This document shows positions 36,861 to 50,300 of a DNA stretch of 64,000 nt, piece after piece. The first letter of the stretch is position 1; each line of letters begins with the position of its first letter. The notes under the pieces were generated by a model. The model worked only from the letters and a program-made list of their open reading frames with translations. It ran no database searches and was not told the origin of the DNA. Source of the DNA: Nemopilema nomurai (lineage: Eukaryota; Cnidaria; Scyphozoa; Rhizostomeae; Rhizostomatidae); contig ML133457.1 in assembly GCA_003864495.1 (NCBI GenBank), positions 2,500,001 to 2,564,000 of the forward strand. The letters are read 5' to 3'. Position numbers and translations under genes: made by a program.

Positions 36861-39800
36861 ATGAAGAGGAAAGGAAGTAGAAAGGATGAAAAAGGAAGTC
36901 GAATAGAAAATATCTTTTCATGAGCATCGATATTCAAAAGCGTTCTCGAGAGGAAGATTTATCAATGAAAATGAGCTATTCCGCGTTCAGCGTCATTCAG
37001 AGAAACGTGACAAAGTAAGTAAGGAATTGATGCCAATTGCTTAAATGTGCAGCCAATTCCATGACAGCAGTGGCTAGACACTAAGTAATTGGGTACCAAA
37101 CAAAGACAAGCAAATTTGAGCATAATTCAAACAGCTGTTCCAGGGCCGTAAAATCGAGTTATCAAGATGTGTACATAGTATTTAGGAAGGCAGTGTCATA
37201 ATGTTCTTGACGATTGTATTGACTTTGCGCCAAATCAATGAATTTTTCTTCCAGATACGGTTTCGACCGCTTTTGCAAGTGTGACGATGCGTTTGTTGTC
37301 ATGAGGTGACGTCAGAGTTTTATTCATGAAAATCGATTAACGTACCATAACCCACCTTATTAGATAATTTAATACACCACATCCATTGTTTTTTCACGTA
37401 ATTCCAGAATATACAATTATAACGTAAGTGAAAGCCTTGGAAACAGCAAATTGAAAGTGATAATTAACGCGTTGTTTTCAATTAATGGAGAAGTTCATAT
37501 GGTTTCTATTTTTTGGTTAAAATCAAGATAAGTAGTGCAAGGTCGCCGGTTAAGTCATCTACATTCGTGTGCGCTTTCGGTAATGCCATTTATATGCCAC
37601 CAGTAGTTAGTCTGCCAAAGACCTGAGCTTGAAAGGTCTGAACAGAAAACTGCTAGTTTCAAGCAGCACATTAAGAGTCACAATAGCAGCACACTAAACT
37701 CCCATATACCACTTCAAGCTGTGACTTGGCATAAAATGAAAAGACAGAAAAGACATGATTCTTTTGCATATAAACAAGTGGCCCGACATGGAATTGTTCT
37801 TTAATAGGATAAATGCTTACAGGCTTTTGGACTAGAAATCAAGATTGGTACCTGTCGAGACACAAACGTGGATTAGTACAGCGCCTGGAAATGATCCTTG
37901 TTGGGATGATTTCTTCGTAGACCTTCCCTGATGATAGAGACAAAGAAACACTCAGATCTCACCAGGTCATGCACAATACGGGGAAGCAGAAAGAATAAGA
38001 AGTTTAAATGCAAGAACCGAAACGACATGCTTAACTAAATTTTCTCTATCGCCTTAAAAAGCAATGAGCACATTCTAGATTCATGACTTTGTGCCGGTGG
38101 CTGTGCCAAAATAAGCATTTTAGGTCTTCCATGTGAGATCATTACATTACCAGATATCACTAAAAACTAGCTCGCAAGTAAAAATCTAAACGTTGGGCTT
38201 AGATTATGGCACAGAATAAATTCGAGAAAACAAGCAGATAGCAAGGTTCATATCGCCACTATTACTTGCGATTCAAGTTTTTCTTCCGTCAGATACATTA
38301 ACAATGTAACTCTATCAATGGCTTTATTTTAAACTATCATAGTAAATATCATTTCTCTGCTCCTAAGCTTGCACCCTCCTACAAAAATCTTCTTTCTATT
38401 CCTTTCTATTTTTTTCAAATCCTCTAATCCGATGAAAAACTTTGGGAAAACTGAATGAACAATTTCAAACGAATTTTTCTAACGAATTTAAAATATTGTT
38501 TTGAAAAACGTATCAATATCATCTGAATGGAGGTACGCTACAAATTATGCATTCTTGGCACATCTCCGTTTTCGCTGCACCAGTGCTGTCTCCTTATCAG
38601 TGGCACAATCTAAAAAATAAAAATAAGGACAGTAATCATGATAAATGAAACCAGACAAAATTGAAAGCTAACAAAAACAGTAAAATGAGTAGAGAGATTC
38701 ATGGTGATGAAGGTGTTAGTCTTCTTAGATAGTTAAAAAAAAACCTCAGTGATGCTGCGGTAGGACAATAATATTTTGATGGTTGTTTTGCTTTTTATTT
38801 TATTTTAAGTCTGTCGTATTAAAACGATCAATGTTAATTTTAACGTCATATAAGGTCCAAGAATGTTTTATCGCTAAACTGGATACAAGATTGTCGTATT
38901 GTTAAAGATACATCATTAATTATTTGGAAGATTTTGAAATTTTCATTTCTTTTAATTTCGAACAACAATATCGGAGACTGCACGCTGCGCATGGTGGGTA
39001 CCACCAAATTTAAAATTCAAAATTACGTCATTGCTTGTACTGCATAGTAATCGTGTGGCTATTGGCGAGATAGCAAGGAGGGCATATAGAAATATTAATT
39101 GGATAACAATTTGCATAAGGCAACAAAATTAGCATGCCAGTAGAATCTGGACCTTTGATGGCACATTATTTCAAGCCTGTAAGGCGTTTTTAAGAGCAAG
39201 ACTAACGTTAAGTCTTTTAGCGTAAAATCTCGTAGAAGCATCGAGGTACCAAAAGATGCTTTACATAAAATAGCTAAAAATTATATTCAAGAGTGGGCCA
39301 AGTAATTCCGTGTTTGAAAAATCATAAAGAGTTTACGCAAGAACAAGTTTAATCCTAGATGCCAAAGGATAAGTCGAAAAAACCGAAAAGGCTTACGGAA
39401 TTATGTCAGGGTATAACAGGATGGCATCCTGTTGTGAATTGAGCGAACCCTGTTGGTGATTCCAGGGGGTCTAGTCCTGCTAAATGGTAAGAATCACATG
39501 ACAATGTGACGCAGGTGTTCTTGACTTGAAGGTAGACGATCTCTGTTTTGAAGATTCATAATAAGATTTATTCATCAATTATTCAAATCTCCATCAAAAA
39601 TCATTACATAAAAATGTGCTTCCTACAGTAGCGTACATTACGTGAAATTTTATTTCTTTATCCCGCATCAAGGGCTTTCAATATTCAATATCTTTTGAAG
39701 AGCATGACAGATATGAGTTGGACATTGTGACAAGAGTATTGAATCAAGCAGGTTGGAGGGCCATGTAACAACCAACTGTTAGATTCGGATGAATACATGT

Positions 39801-40414
39801 TATCAAAATTCCGATCGTGAAGACAACTGTATACACCTAAACACAGAAGCACTATAGCACACACATTGTCCTGGGCGAAGTGGGACGTAAAACTTTGTAG
39901 AAAAAAGAAAAGCAGACTGGAAAGCTTTTGTTGTAACACCTTACTTAACCAATCGATTCGAAGGCCATAAATTCAACCTCTCCCTAACTTGAGATTTTAT
40001 TGGTTAAAAAGCCCCTGTAAACTCTTGGACAACAAAACAAACAAACTTTTGTCATTATCGCTTAGTGAATTGAAAATATCGATTTTCAAACAATAACACG
40101 TATCTGGTGATGAAAACACTTGAGAAAACAGACTTCATACCTCTTGAAACTTCTACATTGTCTCACAAGAAGTCGTATCTGCCAGAAGGAACCCACATGT
40201 GATTACAACATTGACGTAGATAAGTAAACAATGCAGTGGATATAGAATCAAGATGGCTTTGAAGATAAGGCTCAACAAGATAACTGTATTACCAATGAAA
40301 GTACAGGAATAATTGCACGGCAGCTGAGTTGTGTGTATTCACAGCCACGAAGACCAAGTCATGCAAAGCTGATAAGGGAAAAACTGCTCACTAGCGGAAA
40401 TGTATCGAGGTCTT

Positions 40415-40488
40415 GTTCACACTAAAATTTGTAATCCGGGTTCAACGTGGGACAATGTTAACCTGGGTTAAAAATTATACAGTGTAAA
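40415..40488. mobile_element. MITE-like inverted repeat
   Basis: Left arm begins GTTCACACTAAAATTTGT and ends CCGGGTT. Right arm runs AACCTGGGTT to ATACAGTGTAAAT, its imperfect reverse complement over about 28 bp. AACCTGGGTT recurs at about 40544, suggesting a longer composite. Small palindromes with such CACACT ends are common non-autonomous DNA elements in invertebrates. No target duplication was identified. Confidence 0.35.
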
Positions 40489-41787
40489 TGCAGATAGCCT
40501 CTGTTCAACCATTGTTAAACTAACCTCAAACCGGAGGTGCTTTAACCTGGGTTGGATTTTAGAAAGCGTGCTCTCTGATGCTGCCCTTAGAAATGAGAAA
40601 CCTAGATATTACCACTTTTTGATGTTCATGCGCACAACGCTTAATGATAAATATGACATGAAATAGAAATGAACGATTCGGACATTGCTTCTTGTTAGTA
40701 AGGGCATTTTCGTAAATGTAAACAAAACTAATCCTTACGCTGTTGCTGAAACTGCGACGTTCTTGATATGCTGTAGCGGGTTCGCTTCAAAACTAGCTAT
40801 TGCAATTGTTTGTCTTTGAGCTTGCCATTTGTTCCAAAAGCGTTGATCCAATCCAGGGCCAGCTTCAACGAGACGATCAATGTGAATCTGAGCAATTTCC
40901 AAGTAAAATCAACTGTAGACAATCCGTTGAAACAAATTTGGAATTACTTTTGATCAGGTACAAGCCCATTAACATAAACTAGTTGAGAGTGAAGTGACAT
41001 GCTGAAGAAACAAAACAAGAACTGGAATCGTGGTAGCTGATGCTGTTCTTCTGTTGCAGCCTTAATTATAATCAGAATACGAATCACACTGCATCATACT
41101 GTATTGAAAGCATTATAACACGATACTGAAGATGAAATAACATGATTGTGGAAACAAAGCAGCATGACAATTAATATGTCATAACCTAATAAAAATGAGA
41201 ACAACATGCTATTTAAACTGTTAAAACATGACAATAATAAAATAGACACAATTACTATGACATGACCATGAGGCAAATGACAACTGGTGCAGCAAACACA
41301 TTCAGATCAATATAACTTATGGCGCAAAAAATTTCTACTGGATGCCGAAATAAAGATGCCACACTGGCAAAAATGACAAATAATGAAACACGTCATATTG
41401 CGCGTTCTTGCTGGCATTCATTTCTATCGCTAACATTTATCTAGATAGCATACTAGCCTTTTTGATATTACACGTGTTTTAGTGCACCTCGCAAAAAAGC
41501 GATTCAAATATCTGACCACGAATATAGAGCCTATAATCATGGGAACCACGAGGTCGAAGAGCAAGGCTTATCCCATCTATAGGCACAGCCGGGAGCAAAC
41601 CAGTGTAGAATCTTAGCGTTCTCGGGTTTGGAGTGATTACTTACGAATCTTTCCAGAGTACTGCGTTTGTTTGGAAAATAGCTCGCTGTTAGAATATTAT
41701 TTAGCTGTCGTTAGACAGTTTGTTTATGAAAAGATTAAAATACTATTAATATGGATGAAGCAAATAATACTTGGCTTTTCTTTACAG

Positions 41788-41879
41788 AAGAGAGCCTCAC
41801 AACATGTATTCAACTTCAGCAAGCCTGGGTTGCAACATCCCATCCAATCAAGTCATCTCTAGCTGCGATGATCACTACG
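41788..41879 (+). CDS. Candidate 92-nt internal exon, unrecognised
   Basis: The strongest orphan splice pair in the middle region: acceptor TTGGCTTTTCTTTACAG and donor ACG|GTAAGT. Two frames are open. One (phase 2 in, phase 1 out) contains ASLGCNIPSNQVISSCDDHY, faintly like the start of an F5/8C (discoidin) domain; the other contains TCIQLQQAWVATSHPIKSSL and is also open back to an ATG at 41751. 92 nt is not a multiple of three. No partner exon identified. Confidence 0.28.
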
Positions 41880-44137
41880 GTAAGTCCACTTTCCTTTCTC
41901 AGCGAAACGTCCCACGCCAAACCTGTTTGCACAGTCAATGAGAAACGTCTATAAGCATAACGTAATATTCTGTGCCCAAAACGAAAAAGAAATCTTCCTA
42001 GAACAAAGCCACGAATCTGAACACCGTCACCTAGCTATACTGCTGCGCTTAACTACCTATCAAAAATCAATATAACTTTTTCCTATTTCTGTCCACCGAT
42101 TCAGTTAAAATTTCATAAAATATTTCATATTTCATAAAATCTTCACACGCCTCAGCACCCCTCTTCTACTTCACATGAAGTTATTACTTAGGAAAAGTGC
42201 ATATATTTAAAAAAATTCATAACTCCTACGGAAGTTTATATCAAAAGATAGTTACATCATCTGCTCCACATGGTACCATCTCTCTAAAATAAGCTGTTCC
42301 ATATTGGACAAAATGGATAGTGCATAAGTTGCCCAATCATAACCCCTTAAAAATTGTTTGTCAATATCATCTCTATTTCTCTATAAACTATGGAACATTG
42401 AATGATTATACAAACAGTATCGAGTGAATATGGGCAGAAGAAGGTTCAATTGATCGAGTACCCAGGTCGGTGCATTCTCTGATAATTGGCAAATTGACGT
42501 CATTATCACATCATCAGTTTATGCATTTGAGAATGAATTGTTGACTGGCTTTGCTTGTCTGCACTGATTAAATGATGAGATTACATTTGATACCCAACGA
42601 ATTTCAGCCATTTTCCTGGTCTTCTTCTAATACAGAGAAAAGATAAGAAAGAGCTGAAGAGTTTTGTCTTAAAAGAAAATTTCATGATTTCTAGGCAAGA
42701 ATGCATTTTGGGAGCTACGCAACAGAAACTTGACATTGTAGAGAATTCTACAATCATCTTTTTTACTTTTAAAGTTATGATCATTTGTAATCTAAGTGCA
42801 GGCTGGGTTAACCTCAGACAACATTACAGTGGATTTTTAAGTAACAAAGGGGTGCTAAAAGAAAACCTCCTTCATTTGAGTCCTTTTCTTCTCTTTCGGT
42901 AAAAAGTTTGGCATCTATTTCATATCCTTAAACTAAGGTGGTTAGCCAAGTGTTTCAAATCTAAAAACAAAATTAGTAAAAAGAGCTTGCAACTTACAAG
43001 AATCTCATTTTTCATACTGATACAATTTTCCGAAAGATGGCAAGTTCACACAGGAAATGTCTTTGTACTAGCAATCTTAGGTACCTTTATTTGACATTTT
43101 CATCCGTATATGAGCATATCTTATAACTAGCAATTAAGTTAATACCTGGTACTTTTCAAAGCTTAGAGAGAATCACGAAGTTAGTTACGATATCGATAAG
43201 AAAGAAGTACAACATTTTAGCGACAAAGAGTAGCATGTTATTCATTTGCGAGGCTCATGTGTTCCCGAAACAAGCAAGTCCTTAACTATTCTTTTAAAGG
43301 CCTGAGTAAATGTAAAATGAAATGTATTAAGAAAGAAATGTATTTGGATTGTCTAACAAGTCTAATATAATGCATTAGGAAAATTAAAAAGAAAATAAAC
43401 TAAAGAAGTCCCAATTTCGCAGATGTAGTTTTGAAATAGTCAGGTAAATAACAATTCTAAGATGCAGACAACTAGATAATGTCCTTCCTATTTAAGCAAG
43501 AGTTTCTTTCAATATCATCAAATAAACAAGCGTCCCAATTTCTCTTAATATCAATCCGTTAGAAAATTCATTGTACAAATATTTCAATCAACACATGACA
43601 TAAGAAAGAGGGTCTTTCTGTTATTTTGCTTAGGCCAGTGTGAATATAAAAAGGAAGGTTGATGAAAAGACAGGTTTAAGTACAGACTAAACAGGAAGGC
43701 TTGTTAAAAGGTAGAGGCTTAGAGAAAGGAAAAGACTACAACAGACAGTATGATGCTTAAAGAGCGAGAGCAGAATCAGTCAAAATAAGGAGAAGTGGGT
43801 ATTCTCGATGACACGTAAATTGCATTGCTAAAAAGATTCATCAAACAATCACCGGATTGCAAAAGAACATGTTGAAAACCAAGCGTGAAAACTAGCTCAC
43901 TTCACAAAGGGCTTTAAACAAAGGTCTAGTGTTACATATGAAGGCGATTCTCAGGTAAAAACTCTTGAAAGAACACGAGAACAATGCCAGGCCTGGACAA
44001 TAATAGGAGCTAACAAGAGCCTGAAATTCGAGTTGCCCTAAAGCAGGTACTCTACAGAAATCTAAATTGCACACAGTGGGTGGCATCAATTAGATTATGA
44101 CGAAAAATCCCGCCACATGAAATTTCATTTGAATTGA
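41880..44137. other. Intergenic or intronic, no gene recognised
   Basis: AT-rich with short frames only; TGACGTCA at 42495-42502. Confidence 0.35.
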
Positions 44138-44318
44138 GATTTTGGAGGGTATCCAAGCTACATTCGCAGACAAAACATCGAAGAACATGGTATCTTTTTG
44201 GCTTTGAAGATATTGCCTGAAATGGCACACGTTACAAATGCGGTTACTCTGTCAAAGAGGAAAAGCAGTCTTGGCAATTGCCTTGATGTATCTCTTAATG
44301 GAATGAAGTTGAACCCAG
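44138..44318 (+). CDS. Candidate exon, unrecognised
   Basis: Open frame of 60 codons ending at AACCCAG|GTATGT, a good donor (phase 1). It includes an ATG at 44222 starting MAHVTNAVTLSKRKSS. A possible acceptor TACATTCGCAG lies near 44170. Composition is protein-like but no family is recognised. Confidence 0.22.
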
Positions 44319-47300
44319 GTATGTAGGACTAGCCTATATGACTGTACAGGTTCATAGTAGCTTTTCTACACTTTTGATTGACCAGTGACTAGAAACATGA
44401 TCAGTATAGAATTTGTGCAAGCCTGAAGCGAGAAATCTATTTCAAAACACAAAGAAATCTAGGTGATATGCAGCCATTGCCGTCGACGGTTCTCCGCAAG
44501 TATCGATCTGCGCGATGATATAAGCCAGCTGGAGATGCATTTTCTTGGTTCCCTACCGATTACAAAGCTAGAGTGATCAGCTTTTATTGATGAACATAGA
44601 CGACGCATCATAGCTGCACTAATGTTACAAAATCTTCAGAATTTATTAGCAGATCAAAATTCCTTTCTTGCAAATGACAAGAACGATATTCTACAGTTGT
44701 GGTTGGGACACGCAAAATGATAGGCTGTTGTTTCAAAAGTGAAACTTTTTGGATAGACCGCTTTCTTCTTGTCTGTAGGTTTGCAAAAGGTATATCGTCG
44801 CTTCCATTTTCTTAACACGGCGATTACCACATTGAAAAGCAAATATGGCTACAGTGAAATTGTTAAATTATTAATCGGCAAAGTTTGTTAGTACACACTT
44901 ACCCATTGTTCTTTGCGTTACTACCAGTGTAGGAAGAGGAAGCACACTCGAGCATGTCCCGCCAAGCAGACTGATTCTAGTTGGTTGTGAAAAATGCCTT
45001 TTGAGCTAAAATGAAAGGATTATCATTAAATTGGCAGTCACTGAGAAAAACTGTTTAATCACGTGTTTATATAAAAAAATTGCATAACATCTCACAACCG
45101 CAGACTACTGACATCTCTGCAGAGATAGAGACGTGAAAGACAAAAATCGAACCATGTATGGCCGTCATTCATACATGAAGCCAGTTGTATACTCGATCAA
45201 TGATTAATCAATCAACTGAACGGTGATTAATCGACAATACATTGAAATTGTATGACAGAGATGAAAATTGTCCACATCCGAATAGAGCGAAGCTGTTTCT
45301 TTGCAATTTCAGCGAGAAACTCACTGCTTCTGTTATCATATAACTTGAGATGCAAAAATACAATAGATATTTTGCACGAAACTGAAGTATGATTTCGACA
45401 ACAGAAGGGCCAAAAACAAAACCAGATGCACTGAACGAGCAAATCGAGATTACTTCGACAAAGAATATGTTATAAAGTTAGCGCAACAGATGTTCTTGAT
45501 AAAGTGAACAATGAGATAATGCACGGGAAAGCAGACCAGTCTTAACTTCTTGGTCAAATTTCACATGATCAAAGAGATAAAAGATAAGACTCCACTGATC
45601 AAAGTTTATCGCACAGTAGTTCATTAATGAAGACATGGGAAGTGCCGATAATAAAAAGATATCAAATCATAAGAGCTGTTTGGAAAACTAGTCTTCATAT
45701 TTTCAATCTATGAGAGTATTCAAATACAACGGTTTCTAAAATATTACTATTTTCAAAAAAGTGGTTGTCGTGGCTAAATGGAAGTAGGTTTGCTGGAATA
45801 CTTTAATTTTACCATGGCATAAGAAAGTTATTATATAGAAGTGCAGCTAAATGAAATAAAATGAATTCGAGCAGCAAGTTGGATCAAAAATAAATTAACG
45901 GGATATAATGAAAAGATTTACATGTTTATCTTACTCTATTAACTTCTGAAATAATGAACTAGAAGCAAAATTGCGTTACAGCCTAACGTTTGTATGCATT
46001 CATGAATTAATAATAATTCCAGATTTCGTTGTTTATTAATCAAGTGTTAGAATATGGAAAGATAACTCTAAAAAGAAACTTAAACCAATGCACTCTTAAA
46101 CTCACTCATACATACTCAAATTTGACATAATCTTTAGCTATAGAGAAAATAAAACTAAACCGGAATTTGAAAATCAAAAAAAAAGAATCCTGACCTGGAT
46201 GAAACTGGTAAATTTTTGAAGTAGAACCGGTATATGTAAAATGAGCCCCTTTTTTCTTCTAAACCAGACATGAATGATCCGGGTTAGCATGCGATTTATC
46301 TTCTGGGAGAAATCTAGAGCCCTTCATCAGTCAATTGCCTTGAATGGCCGTGTTTCGTCTCCGACTGCAGTTGTGAAACTAATCTTCAAAGATAATGACA
46401 GTTAAGGAGAAAAGCTAGACAGGAGGTGCTTATCTGCTGAAGTAATTAGAACGCTAAGCGGCTGCATGTTGTTTTCTGCGTTCAGCTCATTTCCATCCCT
46501 ACGTCCTCATTTCCATCCCTTTTCTTATGTGAATTTCTCAAGTCTTAAGTGAACTTTCCCATTCAAACACGTTCCTCCAAGTACAAGCCCCTTGTAAATG
46601 AACAAAGAATTGTTTCAAACGGAGAAAATTGTGTTGAATATTCATCAGCAAAAGATTTTGAAGATTAGTTCATTTTCTACAGTCAAAAGGAATGCATTTT
46701 GATAGCTAATACCTTTCATTTTTGATGTTGATACGAAAGCAACAGTTTTCGTTTTGACAAAACGGAAAGATGGGTTGAAAATCGACGCTTTTGTACAATA
46801 TGAGCAATGGCTATGTGCAAGGTTTTTTTCCTTTAGGCATTTCCTTTCTGTCAACAAAATTCAAAATTTTACTTCGATATCGTTAAAAACTTGCCGGTAT
46901 TTCCTACCTTCAGAGATAATAATGGTTTCCGCATGTCACAGCACATCTTATGCAGATAATTTTGAGCTAACTGTGTATTGATTGTTCAGAAATAGCTGCT
47001 TCACCTTTAAACTTTCTGGAAATTTTATTGAGCGGAAAAAACGCTTTAAGGCTAGACCTCCACATTCACTTTCTCCATTAAGTTATGCCCTTAGATAGGA
47101 GGAGATTTTACAGGTACGGTGAGCAATAGATTCTGTATTTCATCATTTAGCCTCGCACTTGGTAGATAAAAGGCTGATTTGTAATGAGTTCAAGCGGAGC
47201 ACCTGCCAAGAAGCTTAACCGCCTGGAAATTAATCAGTGTGAAACTGAAAGAACACCTTTAGAAATGATAAAAAAACATGTGTTCTTTGCTCTAACATTG

Positions 47301-50300
47301 TAGCAACTTATGATATAACAGCTTCTGGTCATGAAAGAAAAGTTTTAAAATGACTTTAGTTTTCCTCTTTCAAATTGCGCTTCGTTTAAAGAGGTATTGT
47401 TTCAGGAACATTCTCAAGCTCTTGGCAACTATCTAACGAATTATCAAGATTCTCTGTAAAATCACTCGCATCTGTTTAAAAAATAAATTTGATTAATTTT
47501 TTTAAATCGATGTGTCAAAATATAAAAAAATATATGCGCTAAATCGCCTTGACAAAACAAAAACATTCTAGAATATAAAAGCAGCAAATAACATGGAAAC
47601 CGTCACCACTAGCTAAGTCATTCGAAACAAAATAGAAAATCTTCTTGTCAAAAAAGTTTACAAAATGAGTAATTTTTAGAAGCTTGAAAATCTAGTCGGT
47701 TTCTAGAAACCCTCTTGTTTATCTTTGACTCACTTTTTAACAATGAGGTTTTGACAATTGATGGTATTTGGCTGATACAATTTTTCCATTGAATACCTCC
47801 CTTAATATTTTTTTCACCGTAGAAAATAAATGAAGTAATATGTTTTCTTGAAAATTGTGCTATCAAGACAGATTCGAGTTAAAAAAACTATGAAAATTAA
47901 GGATTCAAATGGCATTTCTATGGATAGTGAACAGCTATAGCTACAAATGGAAACGGATAAATTGACACCTTTATAAAACAGGCAACACCCCGTTAAATGA
48001 AAGTTTCCAGTAATATTGATAATTTGCATCAACCGCGTGGACAACACTTATCAGAAGAAACAACGCTTGGGAATATTTAATTGCCTAGAAGCTATTTGAT
48101 ATTGTCTGAGGAAATTATGATATCTTCAATACCATATTTCCATATCATACTGTTCCCTGAATGTAAACGCAACATAGCAATGTTGTCTAAACAGAAACCT
48201 ATGTACTTGCCGCTAATCATCAGAAAGACTCTCATGTAACTGGTAAAATCAATATTGGGCAGCATTTTCATGTGAATAATTTATTCGTACAAGAAATTCA
48301 GTAACATTTGCTTATTTCATAATTGAGTTATTTGTTTTACCGTCAATACAAAGTTCTTTTCAAAACTAACACCATTACTACAATGCGTTGGCTCCATACA
48401 AACGAGAGTAGACCCAAGCGGTTTGTTCGCAGCAAAATTCTCAAATGAGAAGATTCATACTCTTGCAATGCCAAAGCATTCGTATATAACAGGTGCTGGC
48501 TTAATTGTAGCATCTACAGATGACATGAGCCAAAGATTTCTATCCATTTAAGGTATAGGTTCTCCAATCATGGCTCACCGAGCACCGAAGCTCTATAATT
48601 AAACCAGACAACATAAAAATTGTCCGGTTAGCTTAACTTTCAATCTCACAATAACACTTTTGGGCGACTAAAAGTGTTCATTAACGAAGATTAAGATATC
48701 TTTATGGTGCCTGCCGCGAATGGAAGAACTCGAAAAGATAATTTGATTCCTATTTAAATGAAAAGCAATGGAAATTTAGGTGGGAAATTTGCTGAAAGAA
48801 AAACATGCTTCACATTAAAATGAAAAACCAGGTAAAAAAGGATTGATGTCAAAGCGGTATAGCAGTTAGTTGTCAGTTTTCATTGAAACATTTGTCAAGA
48901 GCTCTTTGCAGACGTAATAAATTTAAGAGTAAATTATTCATAAAAATTCTGACCGCTATTAGAAAACAATTCTCAAAACAGGGGCAAAATGCAATTTTTA
49001 AGATGCAATCTTATAATAAATGAAAAAAGTATCCAAAATTTTAAAATCACTCGCATGCAGGAAATTAGCGCTGCTTGCAGATAGAAGTTTGAAAGAAGTA
49101 GCGGTTACTAAGCTACTTTAAAGAACTTAATAGAATGCTTGCAAGAAAAAGCAAGAAAAGTTCATATTGTTGCGTTGCCTTTCACATTGTTGCTTTTCCT
49201 ATCTAAAACGGGCCATAGACGCCATCCCTACCACAGACATGGCGGGTTGGCCTTAATGAACGCACAGTCGTGAGCAATAAAACAAAGGATGAATATTGGC
49301 ACGAGTCGCAATGATTGAAGCAAAATGGCATAAAATTGAGCTTTGCTTTGAATGCAGAGATAAATAAGGATATTCAGTTGTGATCCTTGGTGAATTGAAT
49401 TGCATCTCTTTATGCATACTGGCACCTGTTAACCAACTTGTTCGCCATTTAGATGTCAACACCACTAACTACAAATTATGTAAAAAGCGGACCACAGATC
49501 ATTCGAATCCGGTCACCAGACATGTCCACAGCACTATAGAATAACTTTAATACTTGCTTGTCATTAGTAAAAGTGCTACGAAATGTTACCCTTCCAGTGA
49601 ATACAATTAATGAGGAAAAACGAAGGTATCAATAATCAAACTTTTCACCTGCCAGCTTCTGATTAAGTCTATAAACCCAATCTCAAACCCAAGTATTAGA
49701 AGTCAATCTTTAGCCGATTTTTACCATACGTGCACGCCAGAAAAGATGAGACATATGATGTCCAAATTTGATAAGATCTACCTAGATATCCACATTGATA
49801 AAATTGCTGCTAATAGTAAAAAACTGTAACTGTAATTGAGTTTGTTTACGTAAATATCTTTTATATTCTTCAAGAAAGTAACTTTCTCGTAAACATGGCT
49901 ATTAATGGACTGATTTTCCAAAACTTACAAATCCCAATGAAGCTGAACTTCACCCGTTACCTTATTTGCGTACACAAGATTTCCTTGGCCTCTGCTGTCC
50001 GGAATTTGAGGTTAAAAAACTCTGTGATCAAGAGAAATAGCTACAAGAATTCCCCACATGTACCTGACCTGTTTCCATACTGCGAAATGTTGTATAAGAA
50101 GCTCTCTTTCATTTTATCTCAATGAACAAACTCTTCAAGCAGTCGACCTCTCAGACCATGTCTCAAAAGGTGGCCTAAAATGTTTCAGTCAGCTTTCGGA
50201 CGACTTTTAGTGAAAAAACCCAAATGTCAAAAGTATCCAGGATTCGCTTGTAGATGAGAGATGCGTGTTACGAGATTCATAGGCAATTGAAGTGTTTTGG

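Larger units (their letters stand above)
34099..41787. other. Intergenic, no gene recognised
   Basis: Longest empty stretch. Contains an AT microsatellite near 34539-34559, a 10-bp perfect hairpin at 34664-34687, a CRE/TATA pair at 36039-36092, a homopurine tract at 36811-36860, TGACGTCA at 37307-37314, and a MITE-like inverted repeat at 40415-40488. A short frame with ATG at 36966 ends near donor-like GTAAGTAAG but is only about 17 codons long. Confidence 0.35.
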
